DNA from: Enorma burkinafasonensis
Lineage (GTDB): Bacteria; Actinomycetota; Coriobacteriia; Coriobacteriales; Coriobacteriaceae
Direction: 5' to 3'
Assembly (NCBI RefSeq): GCF_902150035.1
Contig: NZ_LR597508.1
Span: forward strand, 43,278-107,277
DNA length: 64,000 nt
Made by a program: the position numbers and the translations under genes. How positions within the stretch are numbered: position 1 is the stretch's first letter; each line of letters opens with the position of its first letter. Positions 43,312 to 51,685 of the stretch are shown here, piece after piece. Under the pieces are notes generated by a model. The model was not told the DNA's origin and ran no database searches. It was given only the letters and a program-made list of their open reading frames with translations.

Positions 43312-44589
43312 ATGGCGGAGCAGAAACGCGACATGTTCGATGACATCATCGATATCACGAAGAGCCTGAGCGGCATCACCGAGCCGTTCAACGACCTGAA
43401 GGACGCCTTCTTGGGGAACACCGACCCCGAGGCCGTCGAGTGGAACCCCGCCGACTACAAGGAGCGGCCGCACGCGAACACCCTCCGGTGCCTCGCCTGC
43501 AAGTCGCCCAAGAGCTCATGCAAGGCATGCGTCGACATCTGTCCGGTCTCGTCGGTCGCCATCGAGGACGGCGGCATCGACATCCTGGACACCTGCCGCA
43601 AGTGCGGGCTCTGCGCGCCGGTGTGCCCGACCGAGGCCATCACCACGACCGGGCACAAGCCCAAACGTATCTACGACCAGGTCGCTGCGGCCGCCGCGGC
43701 GTACGAGACCGCCTACGTGACCTGCGCCCGGGCGCTCCGCCGCGTCCCGCGCGAGAACGAGGTGGTGCTCGCCTGCATCGGCGAGGTGACGCCCGAGACC
43801 TGGCTCGCCATCATGGCCGACTACCCCAACGTGAGCGTGTACCTGCCGCTCGACAGCTGCGAGGGCTGCCGCAACGCCCAGGGCGAGGAGCTTCTGGGCG
43901 AGGCCATCGCCACGGCGGAGGAGTGGCTGGGCGCCGGCATGGGCCTCGAGGTCGAGGCGTCGGCCCTCACGTGCGTGAAGCGCCGCGAGTTCGAGCGCAA
44001 GGAGTACATGGACAAGATCATGCGCACGACGGGCCTCACGGTCTCGAAGCTCAACCCCGCGACCGCGGCGGTGACCACGGTCGCCCAGCGCCTGCGCGAC
44101 CACACCAAGAAGCTCTCCTCCATCGAGCGCACGCTCTCCGCCGCGACCGGCACCACGACCCAGCGCCGCCGCCGCGTGCTCACCCAGAGCCGGCAGCTGT
44201 TGCTCTCGGTCCTGCAGAGCCGCCCCGAGCTCGCGGGGAACATCCGCGTGCAGGTGCCCGAGTGCGACTTCGCGAAGTGCACGATGTGCGGCGACTGCGT
44301 GGAGGCCTGCCCCCTGCGCGCGTGCGACCTGGTCGACGCGGGTCGCTTCGCGCTCGAGGCGACCTACTGCGTGGGCTGCGGCCTGTGCGCCGAGGTCTGC
44401 GAGCCGCGCGCCCTCACGATGGTGGAGCGCGACGCGCACGACCTCGTGCTGCCCGACCCCGAGGCGAAGCAGGGGACGCTCGAGGCGGTGGCGGGCTCGG
44501 TGGGCGGCATGGACGCCGGCAAGCTCGCCGCGGAGGCCAAGAAGGGCCTCTCCACGGTGCTCGACCAGGTCGAGAAGCTCGCGGATTAG
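43312..44589 (+). CDS. 4Fe-4S protein with two split ferredoxin modules
   Basis: A 425-residue cytoplasmic protein. An N-terminal pair of cluster motifs begins near residue 60 (CLACKSPKSSCKACVDICP, CRKCGLCAPVCP) and a C-terminal pair near 318 (CDFAKCTMCGDCVEACP, CVGCGLCAEVCEP), giving up to four 4Fe-4S clusters. The middle contains EVVLACIGEV and LPLDSCEGCRNAQ, a Cys pattern reminiscent of MvhD/HdrA-linked electron transfer subunits, then a helical stretch. ACAGAAAGGGCGG precedes the ATG. TACAAT (43254-43259) is a likely -10. The partner is unknown. A DUF2752 gene follows by three bases. Confidence 0.85.
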   Translation: MAEQKRDMFDDIIDITKSLSGITEPFNDLKDAFLGNTDPEAVEWNPADYKERPHANTLRCLACKSPKSSCKACVDICPVSSVAIEDGGIDILDTCRKCGLCAPVCPTEAITTTGHKPKRIYDQVAAAAAAYETAYVTCARALRRVPRENEVVLACIGEVTPETWLAIMADYPNVSVYLPLDSCEGCRNAQGEELLGEAIATAEEWLGAGMGLEVEASALTCVKRREFERKEYMDKIMRTTGLTVSKLNPATAAVTTVAQRLRDHTKKLSSIERTLSAATGTTTQRRRRVLTQSRQLLLSVLQSRPELAGNIRVQVPECDFAKCTMCGDCVEACPLRACDLVDAGRFALEATYCVGCGLCAEVCEPRALTMVERDAHDLVLPDPEAKQGTLEAVAGSVGGMDAGKLAAEAKKGLSTVLDQVEKLAD

Positions 44590-44592
44590 CCC

Positions 44593-45024
44593 ATGGACAA
44601 GTGGGGCCCCCAGGTCGGGCGGCGCACCCGGGTCGGCGAGATCCTGGGCATCGGGGCTTTCGTCGCCGTGGCGGCGCTCGTGCTCTACCTTATCGGCGTG
44701 GGGTGCCCGATCAAGTTCATGACCGGCATCTCGTGCCCCGGCTGCGGCATGACGCGCGCCTGGCTCGAGCTCGCGCAGGGGCATCTTGCGGCCGCCTTCG
44801 CCTACCATCCGCTGTTCTGGGCGGTCCCCCTCGTCGTGGTGCTCGCCTGCGCGCCCGCGAGTCGCGCCCAGCGCGCGGCGCTCGCCCTGTGCATCGCCGC
44901 CTTCGTGGCGCTGTGGGCATGGCGCATGGCCGTGCCGGCGGATACCGCCCTCATCATCGACGCAGGGACCGTCGAGGACGTGGTGAACGTCAGCCTCCCG
45001 GGGTGGGCGGGCCTCCTTTCGTAA
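44593..45024 (+). CDS. DUF2752 family membrane protein
   Basis: A 143-residue protein with the DUF2752 hallmark GISCPGCGMTRA (first Cys about residue 48), then a loop and three membrane helices (FAYHPLFWAVPLVVVLACAP and the C-terminal hydrophobic runs). The function of the family is not known. It begins three bases after the Fe-S protein gene without its own clear ribosome site, so it is translationally coupled. The CPGC motif and redox neighbour make a metal- or thiol-related role possible, which is a guess. Confidence 0.82.
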   Translation: MDKWGPQVGRRTRVGEILGIGAFVAVAALVLYLIGVGCPIKFMTGISCPGCGMTRAWLELAQGHLAAAFAYHPLFWAVPLVVVLACAPASRAQRAALALCIAAFVALWAWRMAVPADTALIIDAGTVEDVVNVSLPGWAGLLS

Positions 45025-45053
45025 CGGGACCGCAACCGTTCGTGACATCCTGC

Positions 45054-45083
45054 TTGACGGTCGGCCGCAGGGGCGGATATGCT
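45054..45083 (+). promoter_or_regulatory. Candidate promoter of the DUF4234 zinc-ribbon gene
   Basis: TTGACG (45054-45059), 18-bp spacer, TATGCT (45078-45083). The start codon is 33 bp downstream. Confidence 0.5.
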
Positions 45084-45115
45084 TGCCGCATGACGGACGA
45101 CGTGAGGGGGTTCCC

Positions 45116-45700
45116 ATGTTTTGCAGCTCTTGCGGAAAGCAGATTCCCGACGGCAGCACGTTCTGCCCCATCTGCGGTGCCAAACTCCAGGCGGCCGGGG
45201 GAGGCCAGCAGCAGTACGCGTCGGCGCCTCAGCAGCCGAGCTACGGCTCTCCGCTCACGGGCGGCGCGATCGTGAGCCCCAACCAGCCCACGGGTCCCGG
45301 CTACATCCAGACCGATCGCAGCATCCTCGTCTACATCATCCTGTCGTTCATCACCTGCGGCATCTACGGCTTCTGGTTCATCTACACCATCGCGCGCGAC
45401 ATGAACGTCATGTGCTCGGGCGACGGCGACCGCACGCCCGGCCTCGGCGCCTATATCGGCCTCTCGATCGTGACCTGCGGCATCTACAACCTCTGGTGGG
45501 TGTACAAGATCGGCAACCGCCTCGCGTACAACGCCCCGCGCTACGGCCTGCAGTTCCAGGAGAACGGCACCACGGTGCTCATGTGGTACATCGTCGGCAT
45601 CATCCTGTGCGGCCTTGGTCCCTGGATCGGCATGTACATCATCATCAAGAACACCAACGCGATGGCGGCGGCGTACAACAACTACATGGCGCGCCAGTAA
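45116..45700 (+). CDS. Zinc-ribbon plus DUF4234 membrane protein
   Basis: A 194-residue protein. Zinc ribbon MFCSSCGKQIPDGSTFCPIC (1-23), a Gln/Ser/Pro-rich linker to about 65, then a DUF4234 domain: two similar helix pairs with FITCGIYGFWFIYTIARDM and IVTCGIYNLWWVYKIGNRL, an internal duplication, and two more helices. GAGGGGGTTCCC precedes the ATG. Unknown function; the repeated T-C-G-I-Y turn is typical of this family. It is followed 58 bp later by ychF. Confidence 0.85.
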   Translation: MFCSSCGKQIPDGSTFCPICGAKLQAAGGGQQQYASAPQQPSYGSPLTGGAIVSPNQPTGPGYIQTDRSILVYIILSFITCGIYGFWFIYTIARDMNVMCSGDGDRTPGLGAYIGLSIVTCGIYNLWWVYKIGNRLAYNAPRYGLQFQENGTTVLMWYIVGIILCGLGPWIGMYIIIKNTNAMAAAYNNYMARQ

Positions 45701-45758
45701 GGGCGGGTTTCGCCTACAATAGGTGGGCACACGCAACGACTTAGAGAGGAAGTAGCTC

Positions 45759-46835
45759 GTGGCTCTTTCGATCGGTATCGTGGGCCTGCCCAACGTGGGC
45801 AAGTCGACGCTGTTCACCGCCCTCACCAAGAAGGGCGGTCTCGCCGCAAACTATCCCTTCGCGACCATCGATCCCAACGTCGGTATCGTGAACGTGCCCG
45901 ATGCGCGCCTGCAGAAGCTCGCCGACATCGTGCACCCGGGCCGCATCGTGCCCGCGACGGTCGAGTTCGTGGACATCGCCGGCCTGGTGAAGGGCGCGAA
46001 CGAGGGCGAGGGCCTGGGCAACCAGTTTCTGGCGAACATCCGCGAGACCGACGCGATCTGCGAGGTGGTCCGCTACTTCAAGGACCCCAACGTCATGCGC
46101 GAGGTGGGCCGCGTCGGCGAGTTCGTCGACCCGGCGAGCGATGCCGAGACCATCATGACCGAGCTCATCCTGGCCGATATCCAGACGCTCGAGAAGCAGA
46201 TCCCCAAGCTCGAGAAGGAGGCGCGCCGCGACAAGGAGCTCGCGCCCAAGCTCGAGATCGCCAAGCGCCTCCTCGCCTGGCTGAACGAGGGCAACCGCGC
46301 GGCGGCGCTCGACATGACGCCCGAGGAGCGCGCGGCGGCCAAGAGCCTGTTTTTGCTCACCATGAAGCCCATCCTCTACGTCGCCAACGTCGACGAGGAT
46401 ATGCTCCAAGACGAGCTCGCGCCCATCGACGGCGTGGCCCCGATCCCCATCTGCGCCAAGGTCGAGGCCGAGCTCTCCGAGCTCGATCCCGAGGACGCCG
46501 CCGAGTACCTCGAGTCGCTCGGGCTCGAGCGCCCCGGCCTGGAGGTCCTCGCGCAGGCCGCCTACCGGCTGCTCGGCCTGCAGTCGTTCTTCACGGCGGG
46601 CGAGATGGAGGTCAAGGCCTGGACGGTGCGCCAGGGCGCCACGGCCCCGCAGGCGGCCGGGGTCATCCACTCCGACTTCGAGCGCGGCTTCATCAAGGCC
46701 GAGGTGATCGGCTACGACGACTACGTCGAGCTCGGCGGCGAGCGCGGCGCCCGCGAGGCGGGCAAGCTCCGCATGGAGGGCAAGGACTACGTCATGGCCG
46801 ACGGCGACGTGGTCCACTTCAGGTTCAACGTTTAG
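45759..46835 (+). CDS. ychF: Redox-regulated ribosome-binding ATPase YchF
   Basis: A 358-residue Obg-family P-loop protein that prefers ATP. G1 is GLPNVGKST (residues 8-16), G3 VDIAGLVKGANEGEGLG, the altered G4 is NVDE rather than NKxD, and the C-terminal TGS-like domain includes FFTAGEMEVKAWTVRQG and the final DVVHFRFNV. GTG start supported by AGAGAGGAAG. TACAAT at 45715-45720 is a probable -10. Universally conserved single-copy gene. Confidence 0.97.
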   Translation: MALSIGIVGLPNVGKSTLFTALTKKGGLAANYPFATIDPNVGIVNVPDARLQKLADIVHPGRIVPATVEFVDIAGLVKGANEGEGLGNQFLANIRETDAICEVVRYFKDPNVMREVGRVGEFVDPASDAETIMTELILADIQTLEKQIPKLEKEARRDKELAPKLEIAKRLLAWLNEGNRAAALDMTPEERAAAKSLFLLTMKPILYVANVDEDMLQDELAPIDGVAPIPICAKVEAELSELDPEDAAEYLESLGLERPGLEVLAQAAYRLLGLQSFFTAGEMEVKAWTVRQGATAPQAAGVIHSDFERGFIKAEVIGYDDYVELGGERGAREAGKLRMEGKDYVMADGDVVHFRFNV

Positions 46836-46878
46836 GCCCCGCCGCCCGGCGGGCCCCACGACACAAGGCGGTCTATCG

Positions 46879-47262
46879 ATGTTCCGTTACGGCAAGAGAA
46901 ACGGCTACCTCACGATTGCGCTGGCGGTCCTCGCCATCATCCCCGTCGCGATCGCGTTCTTCATCATCCCCGAGATGCCCGAGTCGGTGCCCATGGCGTT
47001 CGGCGCCGACGGCGACCCGACGCGCTTCGCGAGCCGCTACCAGCTGTTCCTGGTACCCGGCGTCGCGGTGGCGCTCGGGGTGGCGAGCTACCTCGTCGCG
47101 CGGCGGCAGGCGGAGCGCGAGAACGCCTCCGAGATCGCCTCGCAGATCGTCTACTTCCGCCACGTGCGCAGCGGCGTGCTCACCGAGCTCCTGCTGCTCG
47201 CGTGCTCTATCTACCTGTTCGTGACGGCCTACACCGGAACGGGGTTCACCCTGCCTTTCTAG
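46879..47262 (+). CDS. DUF1648 membrane protein (SdpI-like fragment)
   Basis: A 127-residue protein with three predicted helices: 12-32, 55-74 and 95-115. The first helix is followed by MPESVPMAFGADGDPTRF, the DUF1648 signature that in SdpI-type immunity proteins faces outside. It lacks the C-terminal half of SdpI, so an immunity role is not implied. CAAGGCGG is a weak ribosome site. It converges on the HAD-like gene. Confidence 0.78.
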   Translation: MFRYGKRNGYLTIALAVLAIIPVAIAFFIIPEMPESVPMAFGADGDPTRFASRYQLFLVPGVAVALGVASYLVARRQAERENASEIASQIVYFRHVRSGVLTELLLLACSIYLFVTAYTGTGFTLPF

Positions 47263-47273
47263 GGCCGGCTCCC

Positions 47274-47834
47274 TCAACAATCGAGTAGTTCCAGCGCCGC
47301 GATGAGGCCGCCCTCCGCGCGGGAGGCGAGGCACAGGTCCGCCGCGGCGCGGCAGGCCGCCCCCGCGTCGGCGAGGGCGAACGCGCGCCCCGCCTCGAGG
47401 AGGAGCGGCAGGTCCTCGGGGCGCGTGGCGACCACCGCGGTCGATGCGAACGCGGCCCGCTCCCGGCGGCAGATGGTGGCGAGACGCGCCGGCGCCGTGC
47501 GCGCCCGGCTCCCCTCATCGGCATCGAGCCCTATGAGCGCGAAGGGCGGGACCGCCCCGCCCCCGGCAGCGGCCGCAAACGCCGCCTCGATCGCACCCCG
47601 GCCCGCCGAGGTTGCGATTGCGAGGGCGTAGCTTCCCGCATCGACGGCGGCGCGCAGCCGCGCGAGCTCCTCTGCGGTGAGGTGGGGCCCGCGCGCTCGC
47701 GGGTCGTCGAGGTCTATGACAAGCAGCCGCCGGGCCCGCGTGCCGGGGCGCGCCCCCGCGAGCGAGCCGGCGGGCCGCGAGGTGTGCCGCGCGCGTGCGC
47801 GCGCATCCGCCAGGCGATGGGTCCCGTCTGCCAT
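47274..47834 (-). CDS. Degenerate Cof-type HAD-like protein
   Basis: A 186-residue protein, unusually rich in Ala/Arg. The shape follows a type IIB HAD phosphatase: LLVIDLDDP where motif I should read DxDGT, LAIATSAGRG in the motif II position, and VVATRPEDLPLLLEAG, then AAADLCL and GGLIAALELL as in the Cof C-terminus. The second motif I aspartate context, the motif III lysine, most of the cap and the GDxxND motif are missing or altered. It is probably non-catalytic or decaying. GGAGGCGCTC precedes the ATG, so it may still be translated. It diverges from the Xre gene over a perfect palindrome. Confidence 0.6.
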   Translation of the reverse strand: MADGTHRLADARARARHTSRPAGSLAGARPGTRARRLLVIDLDDPRARGPHLTAEELARLRAAVDAGSYALAIATSAGRGAIEAAFAAAAGGGAVPPFALIGLDADEGSRARTAPARLATICRRERAAFASTAVVATRPEDLPLLLEAGRAFALADAGAACRAAADLCLASRAEGGLIAALELLDC

Positions 47835-47865
47835 GAGCGCCTCCGCCCTGTGCGTATCTCATCGA

Positions 47866-47883
47866 CGTAAACTATAGTTTACG
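47866..47883. promoter_or_regulatory. Perfect 18-bp palindrome between HAD-like and Xre genes
   Basis: CGTAAACTA followed directly by TAGTTTACG. It lies 32 bp before each of the divergent start codons (47834 and 47916), almost exactly midway. It is the obvious operator for the 69-residue Xre protein. Confidence 0.7.
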
Positions 47884-47915
47884 GCAGGTCAGGCGCCCTT
47901 TCGCATGCTTGTCCC

Positions 47916-48125
47916 ATGAGCGAGCGGATTGAACAGACCATCGGTGAGAACGTGCGGCGCCTGCGCATCGAGCAGGGTCACTCAAAGACCGCGTTCTGTC
48001 TGATGGCGGGGATCAGCCGCCCGTATCTCGACAAGGTCGAGGCCGGCGAGGCCAACATCACGGTGCGCCAACTCGAGCGCCTGGCGGCGGGCCTCGGCGT
48101 GGACGCCATCGACCTCATCTCCTGA
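47916..48125 (+). CDS. Xre-family HTH regulator
   Basis: A 69-residue single-domain regulator: NVRRLRIEQGHSKTAFCLMA, then GISRPYLDKVEAGEANITVR and LERLAAGLGVDAIDL. It has no effector domain. It shares its upstream region and a palindrome with the divergent HAD-like gene, suggesting autorepression. No clear Shine-Dalgarno is seen. It could be the antitoxin-like remnant of a two-gene module, but no toxin gene is next to it. Confidence 0.82.
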   Translation: MSERIEQTIGENVRRLRIEQGHSKTAFCLMAGISRPYLDKVEAGEANITVRQLERLAAGLGVDAIDLIS

Positions 48126-48245
48126 TCATCGGTTTTGACGCCCCATCGGCTCGGCGCCCGCGCCATCGCGAGCGCGAGGCGCGGCTGCCGCGCGCCCTTG
48201 CGCCCCCGACGGGGCGGCGCGCGGGTACCGGACCGGTGCTACGGC

Positions 48246-49295
48246 CTAGAGCCCGGGCTGGCGGTCGTGGTTGACGGGCTGGTAGAAGAGCCGCTCGAGC
48301 TCCTCCATGTCGTGCGTCTGGCCGAGCGCCCACATCATCTTCGCGACGATCGCCTCGGTGGTCATGTCGCCGCCGCGCAGGATTCCGGGATGGTCGGCGT
48401 AGGCGCGGCCCACCTCGTAGACACCCAGGTCGAGCCCCTCCTCGGGCACCTGCGTGGTGAGCACGAGGGCGCGTCCCGAGTCCACCCAATCGAAGATGGC
48501 CTGCTTGAACGAGGGCTCGTCCGCGCCGTAGTCGGGGATGCCGCCCAAGCCGTAGATCTCGAGGATGAGGGCGTCGTAGCCCTCCTTCAGGGCATGGAAG
48601 AGCTGCGGGTTGAGACCCGGCGTGAGCTTGAGGACCGCCACGCGGTCGTCGATCTCAGAGAAGCTGCGGAGCTTGGTGGGGGTCGCCGCGCGCTGCAGCG
48701 ACAGGGCGCCCGCGATGCCGGGGACCTGCTCGAAGACGTCGCTGCGCACGATGCGGTCTCCGCGGATGTAGGCGAGCGGCGGGTAGTTCACGCTCGAGAA
48801 CGCGTTCGAGCTCATGGTGCGCTGCTTGCGCGCGCGGGTGCCGGCGATCGCGAGGCCGCCGAAGACGATGCAGACGTCGCGCGACAGGTCGTCGGCGGCG
48901 TAGAGCAGGCTCTGGTAGAGGTTGAGCTTCGCGTCGGTGAACGAGCTCGTCATGGGGCGCTGGGAGCCCGTGAGCACGATGGGCTTGGGGTTGCCCGGGA
49001 TGAGGTAGGAGAGCGCCGCCGCGGTGTAGGCCATGGTGTCGGTGCCGTGCAGGATGAGGAAGGCGTCGAAGGACGCGTAGCGCTCGACGATGGCGTCGCG
49101 GATGCGCACCCAGTCGGCGGGGCGCATGTTGGTGCTGTCGATGTTCATGAGCTCGAGGACATCGAGCTCGCAGATCCCCTCGATCTCGGGGACGCAGGCG
49201 GCGAGCTCGGCGCCCGTGAGCACCGGCGAGAGGCCGTGGCCGTCCTCCGCGGAGGCGATGGTGCCGCCGGTGGCGATGAGCAGGATCTTCTTCAT
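48246..49295 (-). CDS. ansA: L-asparaginase, type I (cytoplasmic)
   Basis: A 349-residue asparaginase/glutaminase-family enzyme converting asparagine to aspartate and ammonia. Catalytic Thr12 lies in ATGGTIAS, and the second Thr with Asp is in HGTDTM (about 83-88). The remaining lysine is in the VLTGSQRPM region and downstream. No signal peptide, so the type I cytosolic form is expected, which is often allosteric. AGGGAGCG precedes the ATG. It diverges from the glucokinase gene. Longer readings upstream are antisense artefacts. Confidence 0.92.
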   Translation of the reverse strand: MKKILLIATGGTIASAEDGHGLSPVLTGAELAACVPEIEGICELDVLELMNIDSTNMRPADWVRIRDAIVERYASFDAFLILHGTDTMAYTAAALSYLIPGNPKPIVLTGSQRPMTSSFTDAKLNLYQSLLYAADDLSRDVCIVFGGLAIAGTRARKQRTMSSNAFSSVNYPPLAYIRGDRIVRSDVFEQVPGIAGALSLQRAATPTKLRSFSEIDDRVAVLKLTPGLNPQLFHALKEGYDALILEIYGLGGIPDYGADEPSFKQAIFDWVDSGRALVLTTQVPEEGLDLGVYEVGRAYADHPGILRGGDMTTEAIVAKMMWALGQTHDMEELERLFYQPVNHDRQPGL

Positions 49296-49472
49296 GGGCG
49301 CTCCCTGGTCGGGGACGATACGGCGCGGCGGTGGCGGACCGCCGGCCGCCGCATATCCCCCAATTGTGGCACAGGGGCCGTCTCGGCTGCCGGAACGCAC
49401 GGAAAGTGTGCAACAATGCGGGGTGGCAACGACCGGCGCGCCTCCGCACGGCGCCCAGGGGAGGGGGATCTC

Positions 49473-50432
49473 ATGGCTGAGGACAAGGAGCTCTACATCG
49501 GGCTCGACGTGGGCGGCACCTCCGTCAAGATGGGGCTCTTCGACGCCGCGGGCGAGCTTCTGGGCCAGGGCAGCGTGCCCACGCCCCCGCTCATCGACGC
49601 GGACGGCTACACCGCGGTCACGGACGGCATCACCAAGCTGCTCGACGTTTCGAGCGAGCCGATCGAGGGCGTGCGCGGCATCGGCCTGGCGATCCCGTGC
49701 CCGGTGCCCGATGACGGCGTGATCCGCATGCAGGCCAACATCCAGATCAACGCGCCCGGGCTCGAGGCCGCCCTCAAGCGCCATTGCCCGCGCGCCGCCG
49801 TGAGGTTCGAGAACGACGCCAACGCCGCCGCGATGGGCGAGCTCTGGGTGGGCGCCGCCCGCGGGCGCAGGAGCTTCGTCTTCGTGACCATCGGCACGGG
49901 CGTGGGCGGCGGCATCGTGGTCGACGGCAATGTCGTGGGCGGCACGCTCGGCGCCGGCGGCGAGATCGGCCATATGTGCATGAACCCCGACGAGGAGCGC
50001 ACCTGCGGGTGCGGCGGCAAGGGCCACCTCGAGCAGTACGCCTCGGCCACGGGCATCGTCACGAGCTACCGCGCCGCGTGCGAGGAGCGTGGGCAGGAGC
50101 CGGTCGCGCTCGACGGGCCGAGCGACTCGCGTTCCGTCTTCGCCGCCGCCGAGGCGGGTGACGAGGCGGCATGGGCCGCGATCGACACGATGTGCGACTA
50201 CCTGGGTCGCGCGCTCTCCCTCATCGCGAACGTGGTCGACCCCGAGGCGTTCATCCTGGGCGGCGGGACCTCGCATTCATCGGACCTGTTCCTGGACCGG
50301 CTCCATGCGGCCTACCGGCGCTATGCGATTCCGGTCACGCGCGATACGCCCATCGAGATCGCCTCGCTCGCAAACGAGGCGGGCATCTATGGTGCCGCCT
50401 ACGTGGCGTTGAGAACCGCCGAGGAGTGCTAG
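49473..50432 (+). CDS. glcK: ROK-family glucokinase
   Basis: A 319-residue sugar kinase. The N-terminal phosphate loop is GLDVGGTSVKMGLFD, the sugar site includes ENDANAAAMGE, and the ROK zinc motif is CGCGGKGHLEQYAS from about residue 178. VTIGTGVGGGIVV completes the ATP site. No HTH is present, so it is an enzyme, not a ROK repressor; glucose is the likeliest substrate by family. AGGGGAGGGGGATC precedes the ATG. Confidence 0.9.
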   Translation: MAEDKELYIGLDVGGTSVKMGLFDAAGELLGQGSVPTPPLIDADGYTAVTDGITKLLDVSSEPIEGVRGIGLAIPCPVPDDGVIRMQANIQINAPGLEAALKRHCPRAAVRFENDANAAAMGELWVGAARGRRSFVFVTIGTGVGGGIVVDGNVVGGTLGAGGEIGHMCMNPDEERTCGCGGKGHLEQYASATGIVTSYRAACEERGQEPVALDGPSDSRSVFAAAEAGDEAAWAAIDTMCDYLGRALSLIANVVDPEAFILGGGTSHSSDLFLDRLHAAYRRYAIPVTRDTPIEIASLANEAGIYGAAYVALRTAEEC

Positions 50433-50479
50433 GCGATAGGGGCGCCGCCCGCGCGGCGGGGCGTCGACGTGCTAGGATA

Positions 50480-50519
50480 GGGGGCGACCGGTTCCTATGG
50501 GGGCGGGTCGCCCCTTTTT
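50480..50519 (+). terminator. Terminator between glcK and ppaC
   Basis: GGGGCGACC pairs perfectly with GGTCGCCCC over a loop of about 16 bases, followed by TTTTTC. It starts 48 bp after glcK and ends 42 bp before the ppaC ATG. An extended -10-like TGCTAGGAT sits immediately before it (50470-50478). Confidence 0.85.
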
Positions 50520-50561
50520 CGGCCGAGGCCCTCGGCCGCTGATACATCTATGGAGGAAACC

Positions 50562-51503
50562 ATGGCAAAAGTCCTCGTCTTCGGACACCAGAACCCCGAC
50601 AACGACGCCATCATGTCCGCGGTGGTGCTCGCGCAGCTCCTGAACCAGGTCGAGTACCTGGGCAACGAGTACGAGGCGTGCGCGCTCGGCCCGCTGCCGG
50701 CGGAGTCCGCCAAGCTCCTCGCCGAGGCCGGGCTCCCCGAGCCCCGCCAGCTCGACGCCATCGAGCCCGCCGCCGAGGGCGAGGACGCCCAGCAGGTGGT
50801 CCTCACCGACCACAACGAGCCCGGCCAGTCCGTCGCCGGCCTCGAGAACGCCCAGGTGATCGGCGTCGTCGACCATCATCGCTTCGGCGACTTCACCACC
50901 ACCGCCCCGCTCCACATCGTCGCGCTCCCCTGGGGCTCCAGCTGCTCGATCGTGGCGAAGCTCTTCGACATCCTCGGCCAGGAGCCGACCGACGTCCAGG
51001 CGCGCCTCTTGCTCTCGGCCATGATGACCGACACACTCATGCTCAAGAGCCCCACCGCGACCGCGATCGACGCCGTGATCGCCAAGAAGCTCGGCGAGCA
51101 GCTGGGCGTCGACCCGGTGAAGTTCGGCATGGAGGTCTTCCTCTCCCGTCCGTCCGGCTCCTTCACGCCCGCCCAGATGGTCGGCAACGACATCAAGCTC
51201 TTCGAGGTCGCCGGCACGCAGCTGCTCATCGGCCAGTACGAGACCGTCGACAAGTCGCGCGCCCTCGGCATGATCCCCGAGATCCGCGAGGCCATGCGCG
51301 CCTACCAGGCCGAGAAGGGCGCCGACGGCATCGTGCTGTGCGTGACCGACATCATGGAGGAGGGCTCGCAGGTGCTCCTCGAGGGCGAGACCGCTGCCGC
51401 GCAGAAGGGCCTCGGTATCGAGGACGTCCCCGAGGGCGTCTGGATGCCGGGCGTGCTCTCCCGCAAGAAGCAGGTCGCCGCTCCCATCCTCGCCGCGAAC
51501 TAG
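50562..51503 (+). CDS. ppaC: Manganese-dependent inorganic pyrophosphatase (family II)
   Basis: A 313-residue DHH-family pyrophosphatase. Metal ligands are visible in VFGHQNPDNDAIMSA, LTDHNEPG and the DHH motif VVDHHRF near residue 104; the C-terminal DHHA2 domain has the SRPSG/RKKQVAAP substrate clamp. There are no CBS domains, so no adenylate control. GGAGGAAACC precedes ATG 50562; the ATG at 50550 lies before that site. Cytoplasmic, Mn/Co-dependent by family. Confidence 0.95.
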   Translation: MAKVLVFGHQNPDNDAIMSAVVLAQLLNQVEYLGNEYEACALGPLPAESAKLLAEAGLPEPRQLDAIEPAAEGEDAQQVVLTDHNEPGQSVAGLENAQVIGVVDHHRFGDFTTTAPLHIVALPWGSSCSIVAKLFDILGQEPTDVQARLLLSAMMTDTLMLKSPTATAIDAVIAKKLGEQLGVDPVKFGMEVFLSRPSGSFTPAQMVGNDIKLFEVAGTQLLIGQYETVDKSRALGMIPEIREAMRAYQAEKGADGIVLCVTDIMEEGSQVLLEGETAAAQKGLGIEDVPEGVWMPGVLSRKKQVAAPILAAN

Positions 51504-51537
51504 ACCGCTCTATCGCGCCTGAGACAGCGCTACGCGC

Positions 51538-51576
51538 AAGGCCGGTTCCCCATTGCGGGAGCCGGCCTTCCTTGTT
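51538..51576 (+). terminator. Terminator of ppaC
   Basis: AAGGCCGGTTCCC pairs with GGGAGCCGGCCTT around a 5-base loop, then CCTTGTT. It starts 34 bp after the stop codon. Confidence 0.85.
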
Positions 51577-51685
51577 CGCGGACATGTGAGCGTATGAGAG
51601 GCCGCTCGGGCTGTGGATTCCGTCTGGATGCGCATGGGCGGAGCTATTGCGCGCCACGACAACGGTGACAATTGATAGCTAAGGT

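Noticed and set aside
46879..47262. SdpI-type immunity protein
   Set aside because: Only the DUF1648 part is present and there is no sdpC-like toxin or SdpR regulator nearby.
47916..48125. Antitoxin of a toxin-antitoxin pair
   Set aside because: No adjacent toxin-like gene; the divergent neighbour looks like a degenerate HAD protein.
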